The notes under the pieces are model-generated. The model searched no databases. It was not told the origin of the DNA and saw nothing but the letters and a program-made list of their open reading frames with translations. A DNA stretch of 64,000 nucleotides from Vanessa cardui. Taxonomy: Eukaryota; Arthropoda; Insecta; Lepidoptera; Nymphalidae. Position numbers and translations under genes: made by a program. The stretch is taken from the NCBI RefSeq assembly GCF_905220365.1, contig NC_061140.1, forward strand, positions 6,450,501 through 6,514,500. The letters are read 5' to 3'. Positions 51,601 to 61,800 of the stretch are shown piece by piece. Position 1 is the stretch's first letter, and the number at the start of each line of letters is the position of its first letter.

Positions 51601-51639
51601 TAAATAATATAATAATAAACATATTATTTTTATATTGCT

Positions 51640-52550
51640 CTCAGGCCCACTGAGATCGCCCCTGTAAGAAATATTAACCGACCTTACATCGTCAATCCGC
51701 TATAAATGCTGTGAACTAAAATGTCATAAATAGGTAACTAGTTTTTTTTTTTTATGTATTTAAAATACTTTATTGACCAACAACAAAAGTTGAGAAAAAA
51801 GGAGGACTTAATGCCTGAAAGCATTCTCTACCAGTCAACCTTTAGGCCAAATAGAAAGTCATGAAGGCGGTAACAATAATACAACACGATAATAATAATA
51901 ATGAAAACATAGATAAAATATTATATATGCATGAGAATACACATTTATAATTATATATACATATATGATATAAAATAACAGAGACGTAATAGAAATTTTA
52001 AAAACACAGCGTAGTGAGAGAAAAAAGGAGAAACTTAAGAGAGGTTTTTAATAAGATGATCCTGTAAACGACTCTTGAAAAATGCCTTAGTAGGAGCCTT
52101 TCTAATTTCTACCGGAAGTTTATTCCATAATCTGACCCTCTCTATCTTTTTTCTGAATAGAAAAAAGAGAACACAGTAGCCATAAATCTCTGCGTTGGCG
52201 GATAGGGAGCCATTTGAGTTCGGTTCGTGGGAAATGTGGTCGAATTTTCGAAGACTGAAGATGAAACGCAGGGAATGGTTTATGAGACAATCGAGTTTGT
52301 TTAAAAAAAATTCATTGAGATCGACATAACACACATCAGCGTAATCGATGATCGGATATATAAGGGTTTGCACTAGCAAATGTTTGGTTTTAATAGGGTT
52401 CAACCAGCATGACTAGTTCATGTCATTCATAGTCATGCTGGTTGTCTTACCTGTCAAACGGAAACACAAAAATATTCTTATATTACTTTCTGGCGGGAAA
52501 AATGTCATATGTGGCTTGTACTTACCAAGATCTGCTCGCCCAAAACATTA
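51640..52550 (-). mobile_element. SINE A copy split by a LINE insertion
   Basis: The left part (about 51640-51741: TGTAAGAAATATTAACCGAC, TTACATCGTCAATCCGC) and the right part (about 52420-52550: CTGTCAAACGGAAACACAAA, GCTCGCCCAAA) are consecutive pieces of one diverged SINE A in - orientation. Related words ATGTCATAAATAGGT (51721-51735) and ATGTCATTCATAGTC (52420-52434) flank the inserted LINE and look like a decayed target-site duplication. Confidence 0.65.
51742..52418 (-). mobile_element. 5'-truncated LINE: C-terminal reverse-transcriptase region
   Basis: On the - strand a 122-codon frame (52403-52035) carries LVQTLIYPIIDYADVCYVDL, INHSLRFIFSLRKFDHIS and VRLWNKLPVEIRKAPTKAFF, the C-terminal signature of CR1/Jockey-group reverse transcriptases. 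The 3' UTR ends with AATAAA and an A-run (T-run at 51742-51752 on the + strand). The catalytic core is absent. The element interrupts a SINE A. At its 5' junction 13 bases (52401-52413) are the inverse of 52431-52443, suggesting a template switch when it inserted. Confidence 0.82.
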
Positions 52551-52710
52551 ACACTAAGTTCTTACTTGCTAATATTCTCCCGCGACTTTTCTTGTTAGGG
52601 GCTGTTGGTTTTATGTAAATTTTATCAAACTCAGTACAGTAGTTTAGACTTTATAATGTTGCCAAACGACAGGCAGAGTTATTTACGCATTTATAATTTT
52701 TGACAACCTA

Positions 52711-52946
52711 CGTGGTCGAGTGGTGTGTACACCGGTTTTTATGGGTACGCCACTCCGAGGTCCCGGGTTCGATTCCCGGCCGAGTCAATATAATCTACAT
52801 CATTAGTTTTCTATGTTGCCTTGGGTCTGGGTGTTTGTGGTACCGTCGTTACTTCTGATTTTCCATAACACAAGTACTTTAACTACTTACATTGGGATTA
52901 GAGTAATGTCACATACATTGTTACATGTACATGTTGTCTCATATTT
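52711..52946 (+). mobile_element. tRNA-derived SINE (SINE T), copy 2
   Basis: The A-box-like TGGTCGAGTGG lies at 52713-52723 and the B-box GGTTCGATTCC at 52766-52776. The body is shared with 1890-2108, including TTGGGTCTGGGTGTTT and CGTCGTTACTTCTGATTTTC. Confidence 0.87.
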
Positions 52947-53197
52947 ATCTATTATTATTTATTAATTTTAATATAAATTATTAGTAACGCCTTAAAATGA
53001 AATGCTTTTTTTTTTTTTTTTTTGTGGGTAGACTTACAAGTGTGTACATCTTCTCTATAAAGCTCCTAAACATAATTAATAATTTTATTTATTTTAAAAA
53101 CTTTTATCACATGAATTAAAATTATAATAAAAGGCAATCACCACTCCTTTAATTTTCACTTTTATTTTGCACAAGAAAAACCTTATTTACAACAAAC

Positions 53198-53971
53198 ATG
53201 GACCAATCACTTAAAATGTCCTCTAACTTTGATGAAATAGTGAAAATGTTTGATTCTCGAATGAAGAACTACGAAGAGAGGCTGAAAAAACTTTCCCCGC
53301 CATCTGCTGCTCCCTCTATGGATTTGAAGTCATTGGCCAGTGAGTTTCTCGACTTCAAAGTCTTTGTTTGGAAGACTCTCACACTTATGAAATCACAAGT
53401 TGAGATGTTGACCCTTGGTCTTGAACGACACGAAGCTCACTTACGTAGAAAAGTCATCCTTATCCATGGTGTCCCTGAAGAAAAAAATGAAAAGCTTGAC
53501 AACACTGTTCACAATATATTAACCGACCGATTAGAGTTGTCCGAGGTCAGACCTAGTGATTTGCAAGTGTGCCATCGCCTGGGAGTTCATCAAGGTAAAC
53601 CGAGGCCTATTTTAGTCAGGTTTAACAACTATAACATGCGCCAACTTGTATGGAATTCTAAGACTTCACTCAAAGGGTCCGGCATTACTATATCAGAATT
53701 CCTTACGAAATCCAAACATCACGTTTTCATGGAAGCGCGAAAACATTTCGGCGTTAATAGCTGCTGGACTTCTGATAGCAAAATTATTATACTGCTCCCT
53801 GACAAGACGCGAAGAAAAATTGAAGTTATGTCCGATCTCCAAGATATTATTTCAAAGTTCTCTTCCTCTTCGAAGCAAGACTTGCCCGATCGTCCGGTTA
53901 TCAAGAGTGCCGACAAGGAAAAGGAAAAGCCGCTCGTGAAATCTCCTAGAAAAATTAGGCGCAAACTGTAA
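53198..53971 (+). CDS. LINE ORF1 protein (nucleic-acid chaperone type), 257 aa
   Basis: The N-terminal 95 residues are rich in Lys, Glu, Leu and Met and look coiled-coil forming (MFDSRMKNYEERLKKL). Residues about 85-215 resemble the RNA-recognition-like domain found in ORF1 proteins of insect LINEs: LRRKVILIHGVPEEKNEKLD, SDLQVCHRLGVHQGKPRPI, LVRFNNYNMRQLVW. The tail is basic (SPRKIRRKL). ORF1 proteins coat the element RNA before reverse transcription. The frame is uninterrupted, so the copy is young or was constrained until recently. It lies 579 bases before the endonuclease frame. Confidence 0.82.
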   Translation: MDQSLKMSSNFDEIVKMFDSRMKNYEERLKKLSPPSAAPSMDLKSLASEFLDFKVFVWKTLTLMKSQVEMLTLGLERHEAHLRRKVILIHGVPEEKNEKLDNTVHNILTDRLELSEVRPSDLQVCHRLGVHQGKPRPILVRFNNYNMRQLVWNSKTSLKGSGITISEFLTKSKHHVFMEARKHFGVNSCWTSDSKIIILLPDKTRRKIEVMSDLQDIISKFSSSSKQDLPDRPVIKSADKEKEKPLVKSPRKIRRKL

Positions 53972-54549
53972 CTTAGGTATTGTTTTCGTACAGCCACTAT
54001 ATAAAATATTTTAAATACTTTAACGTAAACGTACCTCTTCACTTTGGTCGGGTTACATCGTTTGGTTTTTTTTTTTATGTCTTTCGTTGTAGGGTAACTA
54101 AACTTTTTTTGTAATTCCTTTGTGTAATAAGTTATTTGTTATTATTAATTTACTTTTTAAATTGCTCCTTCGTAATTTGCACTAGTCATTGTCATTGTAC
54201 GTGACATACGATATGGGGATGTCACTGTTACACATGACAGTGACAGCGCATTTATAAAGCTTATTACAAAAAATGTTTTCTATGCTTATTAAGTTATCTA
54301 CTTATGAGTGCAAAATGCATTTCTTATTTATTTATTTTTTTTAATCTTGAGTGGTGTTATTGATATGTAAATTTTGTTGCATTTTTTTTTTAAATATAAT
54401 TAAATAACGTAGTTCGTAAAATAAATTAAGTAAAGTAGATATAGTAACTTAGTCATTTTAAATTTATTTATTTCTTATTTTTTTAATATTTTATATATTA
54501 TTTTATTTTATTTTTTATATTATATTATATATATTTTTTAATTTTTAAT

Positions 54550-55584
54550 ATGGATTATGCCGATCTACTCAACATTAGTTCAAATTCTTACTCTTCTTCT
54601 TGTGATGAATTTTTTAGTGCCGAAAGCGATGGTTCCCCTGACATTTTGTTACATGACCAATTAAACGCTATTTTTTCTCCTTTTCCTCTTAACCTTAATA
54701 TCGTCCACATTAACGCTCAGAGTATCCCTGCACATCTCTCTGATATTTCAATGTCCTTCAGTAACAGTCAAGTAGACGCTATCTTGATTTCGGAATCATT
54801 CTTAAAACCTTCACTTCCCTCCGTTCAATTCTCCTTACCCGGCTACAAGTTAATAAGAAACGATAGAACGGGAAAGGGTGGGGGTGGGGTTGCTATCTAT
54901 CTAAGAACGGGAATCCCATACACGATTGTACTGTCCTCTCCTAACCAATACTCCGAATCCGCTGAATTCCTTTTCCTTGAAATTATCCTTGGCCACTCCA
55001 AAGTACTCCTAGGTGTCCTGTATAGTCCCTCAATTCACATTGATTATTTCTCCTCCCTAGACAATATCCTAAACAACCTTAGTCCTTTGTACCAACATCT
55101 TCTATTGTTAGGAGATTTTAATACATGTTTAATAAAAAATGATTCTCGTTCGAATAAGCTTCTATCTATTCTGTCGTCCTTAAACTTACATTCCCTCCCT
55201 CTGTCTACTACACATCACTTTCCTAATACTACACCTTCTCTTCTCGACCTGATTATTGTTTCTCTTCCTGATCATGTTGCCACCCACGGTCAATTACCCT
55301 CCTGCTTCTCCTATCACGACCTCATATTTGTCTCCTATAATGTCCGCCATTCCAAACGAAAACCTTTATATACCTTTCGTCGTAGCTTCAATCAAATCGT
55401 CAATGACGAGCTAAAGCGTGATGCTGGTAACATCGACTGGACACCTATCTTAGACGAAGATTGCATTGAGAAGAAGGTCAGCCTCTTTAACACCAAATTG
55501 ATGGACCTGTATGATAGCCATGCTCCTATTAAGCGAGTTAAGTTGAAGCACCGACCAGCTCCTTATTTTTTTCAGTATTTTTAG
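54550..55584 (+). CDS. LINE ORF2, N-terminal endonuclease domain only, 344 aa
   Basis: An apurinic-type endonuclease domain covers about residues 48-265. Residues expected at the active site are visible: Asn55 in HINAQS, Glu82 in ISESFL, Asp189 and Asn191 in LGDFNT, Asp233 in SLLDLIIVS and His256 in SYHDLI, where the usual Asp before His is Tyr. After the domain come FRRSFNQIVNDELKR and DSHAPIKRVKLKHRPAP, the CR1-type link to reverse transcriptase, and then a stop at 55582-55584. The full ORF2 of such elements is about 900-1000 residues, so two thirds are missing. The enzyme nicks target DNA in active elements. Confidence 0.85.
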   Translation: MDYADLLNISSNSYSSSCDEFFSAESDGSPDILLHDQLNAIFSPFPLNLNIVHINAQSIPAHLSDISMSFSNSQVDAILISESFLKPSLPSVQFSLPGYKLIRNDRTGKGGGGVAIYLRTGIPYTIVLSSPNQYSESAEFLFLEIILGHSKVLLGVLYSPSIHIDYFSSLDNILNNLSPLYQHLLLLGDFNTCLIKNDSRSNKLLSILSSLNLHSLPLSTTHHFPNTTPSLLDLIIVSLPDHVATHGQLPSCFSYHDLIFVSYNVRHSKRKPLYTFRRSFNQIVNDELKRDAGNIDWTPILDEDCIEKKVSLFNTKLMDLYDSHAPIKRVKLKHRPAPYFFQYF

Positions 55585-55737
55585 TTCTTCTTTCTTATAA
55601 TTTTCAAGTCATACAAACAATATTGTTAAAGAAACTGTTAAAAAACTACTCCTCAGTTATTTATAGATTCGAAGTAAATACTTTGGGAATTCAATTTGGC
55701 AATTAAAATATTCAGTATGAATTCAGAAGATTTAGGC

Positions 55738-55840
55738 TCACGCTGTTCCAATTCAGGCTGGTGGGGTACGTGAAGCAGAATTACATTCGACCTCGAGGCA
55801 TCCATATCACGATGTTAAGCTTCACCGCTATTGCCATGTT
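55738..55840 (-). mobile_element. SINE B fragment
   Basis: CTCACGCTGTTCCAATTCAG and GTGAAGCAGAATTACATTCG, followed by ATCACGATGTTAAGCTTCACC, match the middle of SINE B. Confidence 0.6.
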
Positions 55841-55914
55841 TTTCCAGATTTAAGAAATCTACGATTACTATTTATGTATATCTACCTACTAATATAAAAT
55901 AGTTATATTTATAA

Positions 55915-56170
55915 ACTAAAAGCGACTCGACCCAGCTTCGCGCGGCTTATATTAAAAACGTATTTATTAACGACATCACATTAAAACCTTTAAAATTCTC
56001 AATGATTCTCTACTATATTATGCATGAATTATACATATAAACATTGCTCTTGAATCAATCTATCATTTAAAAAAACCAAAACAAAATCCGTTATGTAACT
56101 TTAAAGATCTAAGCATACACAGGGACAGACAGTGGCAAGCAACTTTTTATACTATGTAATGATAATGATG
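55915..56170 (+). repeat. Dispersed repeat D, second copy
   Basis: AAAAGCGACTCGACCCAGCT, CTCTTGAATCAATCTATCAT, AAAATCCGTTATGTAACTTT and TACTATGTAATGAT occur in the same order as at 37446-37705. Confidence 0.6.
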
Positions 56171-57004
56171 ATGTTACATTATGCTGGGGTCTAAGATTGT
56201 AATAACAAGGCGCGGTTTAAAATAATTCGTACGTGGGTTTATAAAAAATCTAACAAATATGTACAATAAGACACACATATACATGTATGTAAATTAATGA
56301 AATTATTCATATAACCGAACTTTAAGCGAGAACGCGAGCACACTAATGAAGAGGTCAGGGTCAAAAGTTCTAGCGGAACTCAGACTTTGTAGATTTATAT
56401 ATACTCGTAGTATGATGAAAATTATAATCAAGTGCGTATTTTACTGTACTACTAGTTGAATTGACAACTTAAACTCTTCATAAACAAAAAAAAACATGAT
56501 TTGTGGAAAATATCCGTATGTATACATAGCCCTCTGGTTTTTACTATTAGAATTATATTATGTTAATAACAGATTGTTTTGTTTAAAAAAGTTAGTATAT
56601 TTGATATATTGAAGAAATACAATCATTAAAATCCATCATCAGTTTAAGTATTATGGATTGTTTTGTTTAAAAGTAAAAAACTATTCAGGAAACAAAAGAA
56701 GTAGGATAATATATTTTTGGAATTACCCGCCATGGAAATATCTAGGACATGTTTTCTATGAATTGTATTAACCGTACTTGAAAATAAATAGACTCTATAG
56801 CTAATTAATCGCTACGGATGTATTCTTTCCCTTTCTCGAAAATGTTTTTTCTCTAATTATGTCCTAGGGATCGTTTAGGATATGGCCTCTTAAAATTCAT
56901 GAGAATTTAACTAATATAAATAAATTTGGCAATATATTTAATTACTTACGTCAGCGTACTTTTCAACGACGGGAGATGTTGCTGCTAACTTACGTGTTAA
57001 AAAA

Positions 57005-57070
57005 CAGGAAGCTTATCTGATGGAAAGTGACAACCACCGCCCATTGACATTTGTGTTACCAGCCTTAAAA
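57005..57070 (-). mobile_element. Diverged SINE A-like fragment
   Basis: GCTTATCTGATGGAAAGTGA followed by CAACCACCGCCCATTGACAT matches the 3' half of SINE A read from the other strand, with several differences. Confidence 0.45.
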
Positions 57071-57702
57071 ATATGAGTACGCTCTTTTCATGAAGATTCC
57101 TAAGCCGTATCGCGTATGTTCTAGACTAAAGTGAAACCGAAGTTAAAACAGACTTAACACCTCGAATACAATAATATGTCTCGTAGATGAAGTACGTCGT
57201 ATTTCCTAAGGGTTGTTTAAGTAATATATATCGCAGAATATACGGATTACTGGCAATGTTCCAACTTTCTTGAAAAGAGGCGGCCACAACGCTGCAGTAT
57301 GTATTTAGTTGAACAGTACCAACTGCAATTTACATTCCTATGATTTATCCAGCCACGGCCTATATTTAGAATAACTGTTCTTGAAATTTTTTTTTTTTTT
57401 ATTTTCATTTGTGCGAAGAGCAGCGATTGTTTATATCAGAGGAGGAAAAAGAAATTTAACAATTTTGACAAATTTATACGAAAATCATGACTTTTATTCC
57501 AATATCATTATGAACCAGTAAATCCACGCGGTTGCACCTGCATTTTTTCTAAACAGTGATCCTAAGATTAAAGTAAAATTATCAAAATCGATTCCAAAAA
57601 TCATGTATTTAAACAAAAACAATAATACATTATAATGTTTAAAAATTTATATTAAGATGAACTTTATCGTATACGGTGCGGTCATCTTCAAGGTTGTGTC
57701 GG

Positions 57703-57740
57703 TATATAATAACAGAGGTATCAAATTAGTTGTACAGTTT
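57703..57740 (+). promoter_or_regulatory. Possible core promoter of SLC46-like gene 2
   Basis: TATATAAT at 57703-57710 is followed about 30 bases later by an initiator-like ACAGT (57734-57738), the spacing of a TATA-initiator promoter. That would give a 5' UTR of about 145 bases. AT-rich surroundings make a chance match possible. Confidence 0.35.
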
Positions 57741-57882
57741 ATAAATACAATTTTTCGAAGCAAACGAGTTTGTCGGACTTCGAAGTTGTGTGTCGACATT
57801 TGATATTCGTGCTTACAAATAAACAGACTTATACAGCTTCTAAATATTTTATAGTAAAATGTGTTATTAGAATTTAAAAAAA

Positions 57883-58846
57883 ATGGCTACTAAAGTAACA
57901 AGTGAAACTGAATTAGCGGACACAAAAGTGAATAATGGAAAAGTTGAAAATAATCGTGAAGTGGAACAGGAAGTGGTCCAAAGATCGTTTTCGGAGAAAA
58001 TTAAGAATTTCATAAATTTCTTCACCGTGGAACCGTTCCTCTTTTGTTACATTTTACCTAATATAATATCATCTATAGCAGTTCAAAAACTGAACATGGA
58101 AAAAGCATGTCGTGTTGACCTTAATTATTCTGAATATATTTGCTCCCAAGCTATATCCGGAGATTTCAGTGATAACATCACGGAAATTGCTTTGGGTGAA
58201 GCACAAACCTTAGTAGCAGATATGACGAGCTGGAAACAGCCCTTACAAAGTGGAATACCTGCCCTTTTAATATTATTCGTTGGAGCGTGGAGTGATAAAA
58301 CCGGAAATAGGAAATATCTAATGCTCATTCCAATGTTTGGGGAGCTTGTGTCAGCCGTGGGATTAATTTTAACAACATATTTCTTTCTTGAATGGCCGTT
58401 GTGGATAACAGGGTTAATAGAGGCACTCCCTTCAGCATTTTCTGGTGGACTTTCAATCGCTTTGATGGGTTCCTACAGCTACATAGCTGATGTTACTACT
58501 GTTGAGACACGTACTTTTAGAATGGGTTGTGTAGCAGTAATCGTTACTTTGGGGATACCCTTGGGATCTTCCATAAGTGGCGTTTTGTTAGAACTAGTAG
58601 GTTTCTACGGAATATTTGGTATCGGAGCATTACTGTACACTTTTGGTTTCCTTCATACTTATTTTAGAATACATGATGTTAATCGTGTTAAAATTGAAGG
58701 CACGTTTCGGCAAAAACTTTACGATTTCTTCAATCCGAAAAATGCTTGGGATACACTTTCGCTGCTGTTTCTAACGCCTAAGAAAGAACTTATCCAAATA
58801 TGGCTTGTTGTTTGGGCACATATTGTTGTCATTGGACCAGTATTTG
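57883..58846 (+). CDS. Exon 1 of SLC46-like gene 2
   Basis: It starts at ATG in the context AAAAAAATGGC and ends at the donor TATTTG/GTTAGT. It encodes residues 1-321 plus one base; reading through the donor meets a stop two codons later. Confidence 0.92.
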
Positions 58847-61800
58847 GTTAGTTTGCTAAATTAAATCTCCAATTAATAAGATATAACTGTAAATAGCCGA
58901 TTTTTAGAATTTTAAGTCCATTTTAATGATTTTAGGTGAAAGCGCTGTGTTATTTTTATACACACTGAAGAAATTCAATATGGGTGTGGTGGAATTTAGT
59001 CTTTTCTCAACATATTCTGTGCTAATGGGACTAGCTGGTAAATACCTCGTTGTTTATAAAATTTTTATAATTTATGCATATAAAACAAAAAAAAACATGA
59101 CAATTCTTAATGTGTTATGTTAATGTGTTATCTTTATAATATCGTCGATATACAGCCAACCTTGAAGTTCCTATCAACTTTTGTGGTGTTTCTATATTTA
59201 AACATACATATGTGTATGTATATAAATCCATTGTTTACAAGTCTTATCTAAATAAAAATTAAATTATTATCTAATTAACTCTTTCTAAATGCCAAAACAT
59301 AAGAATCACAATGAAAATGTATGTCGATTTTATTCATTATATCCAATGTAATATTGAAATCGCATTTTAAAACAATTTCAAATAATATGATTGATAATAA
59401 TGGAATATAATTATAGTGATGTTAGCCACATGATTGCGCAAATACTTTAGTGATATCATCTCTAAGACTCGCGGTAAAAAAAGCCACCTTTGTAGTTTTT
59501 TTTCAAAACCATCAACTTGAATGCATTTATGGTAAAAATAATATAATATAAAAATTGACAGATATTTTAGTAAAACGTTGAGTGTTTTAATTAACATAAT
59601 TTTTAAAATTTATTATGTGTGGACTTTGCTTACAGTATATGTATATTTACTATGTAAATTAAAATACATATACAACAACAGAAGCCTGTAAATTTCCCAC
59701 TACTGGGTTAAGGCCTTAATAGGGAGAGGACTCCCTTTTAAAGAGAAGGTTCGGAACATACTCCACCACGCTCTTTCAATGCGGGATGATGGAATACACA
59801 TGCGGCAAAATTTCTTTGAAATTAGACACATGCAGGTTTCCTCACAATGTTTTCCTTCACCGCCAAGCACGAGATGAATTATAAACACAAATTGTGCACA
59901 AGAATATTCTGCGGTGCTTGCCTGAGTTTGAACCCGCAATCATCGGTTAAGATGCACGCGTTCTGACATTGGGTTATCTCGGCTTATAATACCTATAACT
60001 AATACAGTATAAAATTTTCAGGTACGGCCGTTGCTGTAACAGTTTTGAGCAAATATTTTAAGGTTCACGACGATCTCCTCGGGGCAATAGCGACCACAAG
60101 TAAAGTGCTCTCCAGTTTTGTTTACGGCTTAGCACCAAATAAATCTTGGTTTTACGCCGGACCGGTTCTCGATTTCTTTGGTAATTGTGGATCAACGGTT
60201 GTCAGATCTTTGGGAACTAAAGTCGTCGATCCTGACGAAATTGGTAAGCTTAAATATTATGAACGATTTATTTGTATACTTTGACAAAGTTGGATCATGC
60301 AACATGATTTATCATTTTGAGTATTATATCCCAACAGTACCACTTTAAAAAGATACCTAACCTCTGTGTTATGAATTTGGATTTTTTTTATCTGATTTTG
60401 AAACATTATACTTACTTCTTGATTGAGCCAAAAAAAACTCCAGTTCAGAAAATAATCCCAAAGTGTCGTGTTATCTGTAACTAATTCACAAAATGTATAA
60501 TTAAAATCAAATAATTCTTTATTTACATAGGCTCACAGGCAATATTAAATCGTCGTGTTAGAAAAAAAATATTTCCAACATTTTAATTCACGACTATGTC
60601 CATAAAGCACTATCATTTATATAAAGATACCATTTCATACCTGAAAATAATAAAAATATGGTTTTATATATAAGGCACATATTTCACCTTACATCTTAAT
60701 ACAATCTTGTAACAAACAAGGAATATGTGTATTCTCTCAAAAAATGTGTATGCTTGTCATTATATTTTAAAACATGCTAGAGAAGACGCGCCTAACATAA
60801 AAAAAACGGGTTCTTATTTATCGCTGATGTAACATTTTAAAGATACAATTAAAGATTTACGAGTAAACCGCTAGAACCGGATCCAGTGTCGTGGTATTGT
60901 GGTTAAGGATTCCTCAATTAACAATCGATATTGTTTTTGATTTTTACAAATATTTAATGTAATTATAAATAATAACACTTTCTTGGACGCCTAACCACGA
61001 TAAAAAATTACTTCAACCTTGGAACAATCAAAGCAAAACATTTCAAGTAATTAGGTTATTTTAGCCTTAGACTGCTGATTAAAATTAATTAATTAATGTA
61101 AAAAAGTTATTTTATAAGTAATGCTAAAAAACTAGAAAATCATTCAGAATATTTATATAAGGTAAAATCAAAGTTATAAAGACGCTAAGTCATGTTAAAA
61201 CATAAATAAAAAATCTGTGATGTAAATAAACTAAAATGATGACAACATAATATTAAATAACAATAATATAACTACTAGTATATTGTAATATCAATACTAT
61301 AATTATTGACTACCTACCGGTTTTTGATACTCTGGGTTCAAAGCCTAGGTCAACCTGATAAACTTTTGTGTTTTTCTGTCGAAATATTCTCGAAGTCTGG
61401 AACAGCATAATCCAAGGCATTAGGCCTACAAATTAATTATTTCTGGTCACGTCAGATTTTGTCTTTCTATCGGATTGTGAGAGTCAGATAAATAACAAAA
61501 AGTTTATGTTTTTGCACAGTTGGTCCTTTCTCCTAAGATAGGCTCGCGCTTTGGCCGGAATCGATCAAGACGATATCATCATTATCTTTATACCAAATAT
61601 TTAAAACTACAACAGCGTAATGTTTTATGGCATTATTATTAGCTAAAAGAAGTTAACAATCCGAACCTTCCGCTGACTAGTCGATCAATTAGGGATTATA
61701 GGAGGATACGAGACTTTTTTTTTAATTGATATAATTGACGATTGCTGTTTCAAGCCCGGACATTTTACATTAGCTAAATGTACTTTATAATTCGTACTCA

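Larger units (their letters stand above)
44016..51639. other. Space between the divergent transporter genes, left part
   Basis: 44016-44330 is GC-richer than its surroundings and contains the 5' UTR and probably the promoter of SLC46-like gene 1; TCAGT, an arthropod initiator-like word, lies about a dozen bases before the ATG on the - strand. Beyond this I see repeat C at 46985-47110, a SINE A scrap at 50256-50350 and a LINE tail at 51525-51600. 47.4-48.8 kb looks less AT-rich but has stops in all frames I tried. The frame at 47424-47696 (-) has no family signature. Confidence 0.45.
53060..55600 (+). mobile_element. LINE retaining its 5' half: ORF1 and endonuclease, no reverse transcriptase
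   Basis: The segment contains an open ORF1 (53198-53971), a spacer of about 580 bases that is extremely AT-rich, and the start of ORF2 (54550-55584). ORF2 stops right at the linker between endonuclease and reverse transcriptase. Limits are approximate: the left edge lies after the T-run at 53007-53023, the right edge just past the ORF2 stop. The usual LINE copy loses its 5' end, so keeping only the 5' half points to a later deletion or recombination. No poly(A) or tail repeat follows. Confidence 0.75.
55585..57882. other. Space between LINE and SLC46-like gene 2
   Basis: A SINE B scrap (55738-55840), repeat D (55915-56170) and a SINE A-like scrap (57005-57070) are present. The last 180 bases before 57883 hold a possible promoter and the 5' UTR of the transporter. 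No gene seen otherwise. Confidence 0.55.

Noticed and set aside
53719..54042. 107-codon - strand open frame
   Set aside because: Antisense shadow of LINE ORF1.
51742..55600. The - strand LINE fragment (51742-52418) and the + strand 5' half LINE (53060-55600) as one twin-primed, internally inverted insertion
   Set aside because: The geometry fits twin priming, but SINE A sequence in register lies on both sides of 51742-52418, and a separate SINE T sits between the two. They are independent insertions.
59700..59939. 79-codon - strand open frame
   Set aside because: It lies wholly in a SINE B copy inside an intron.
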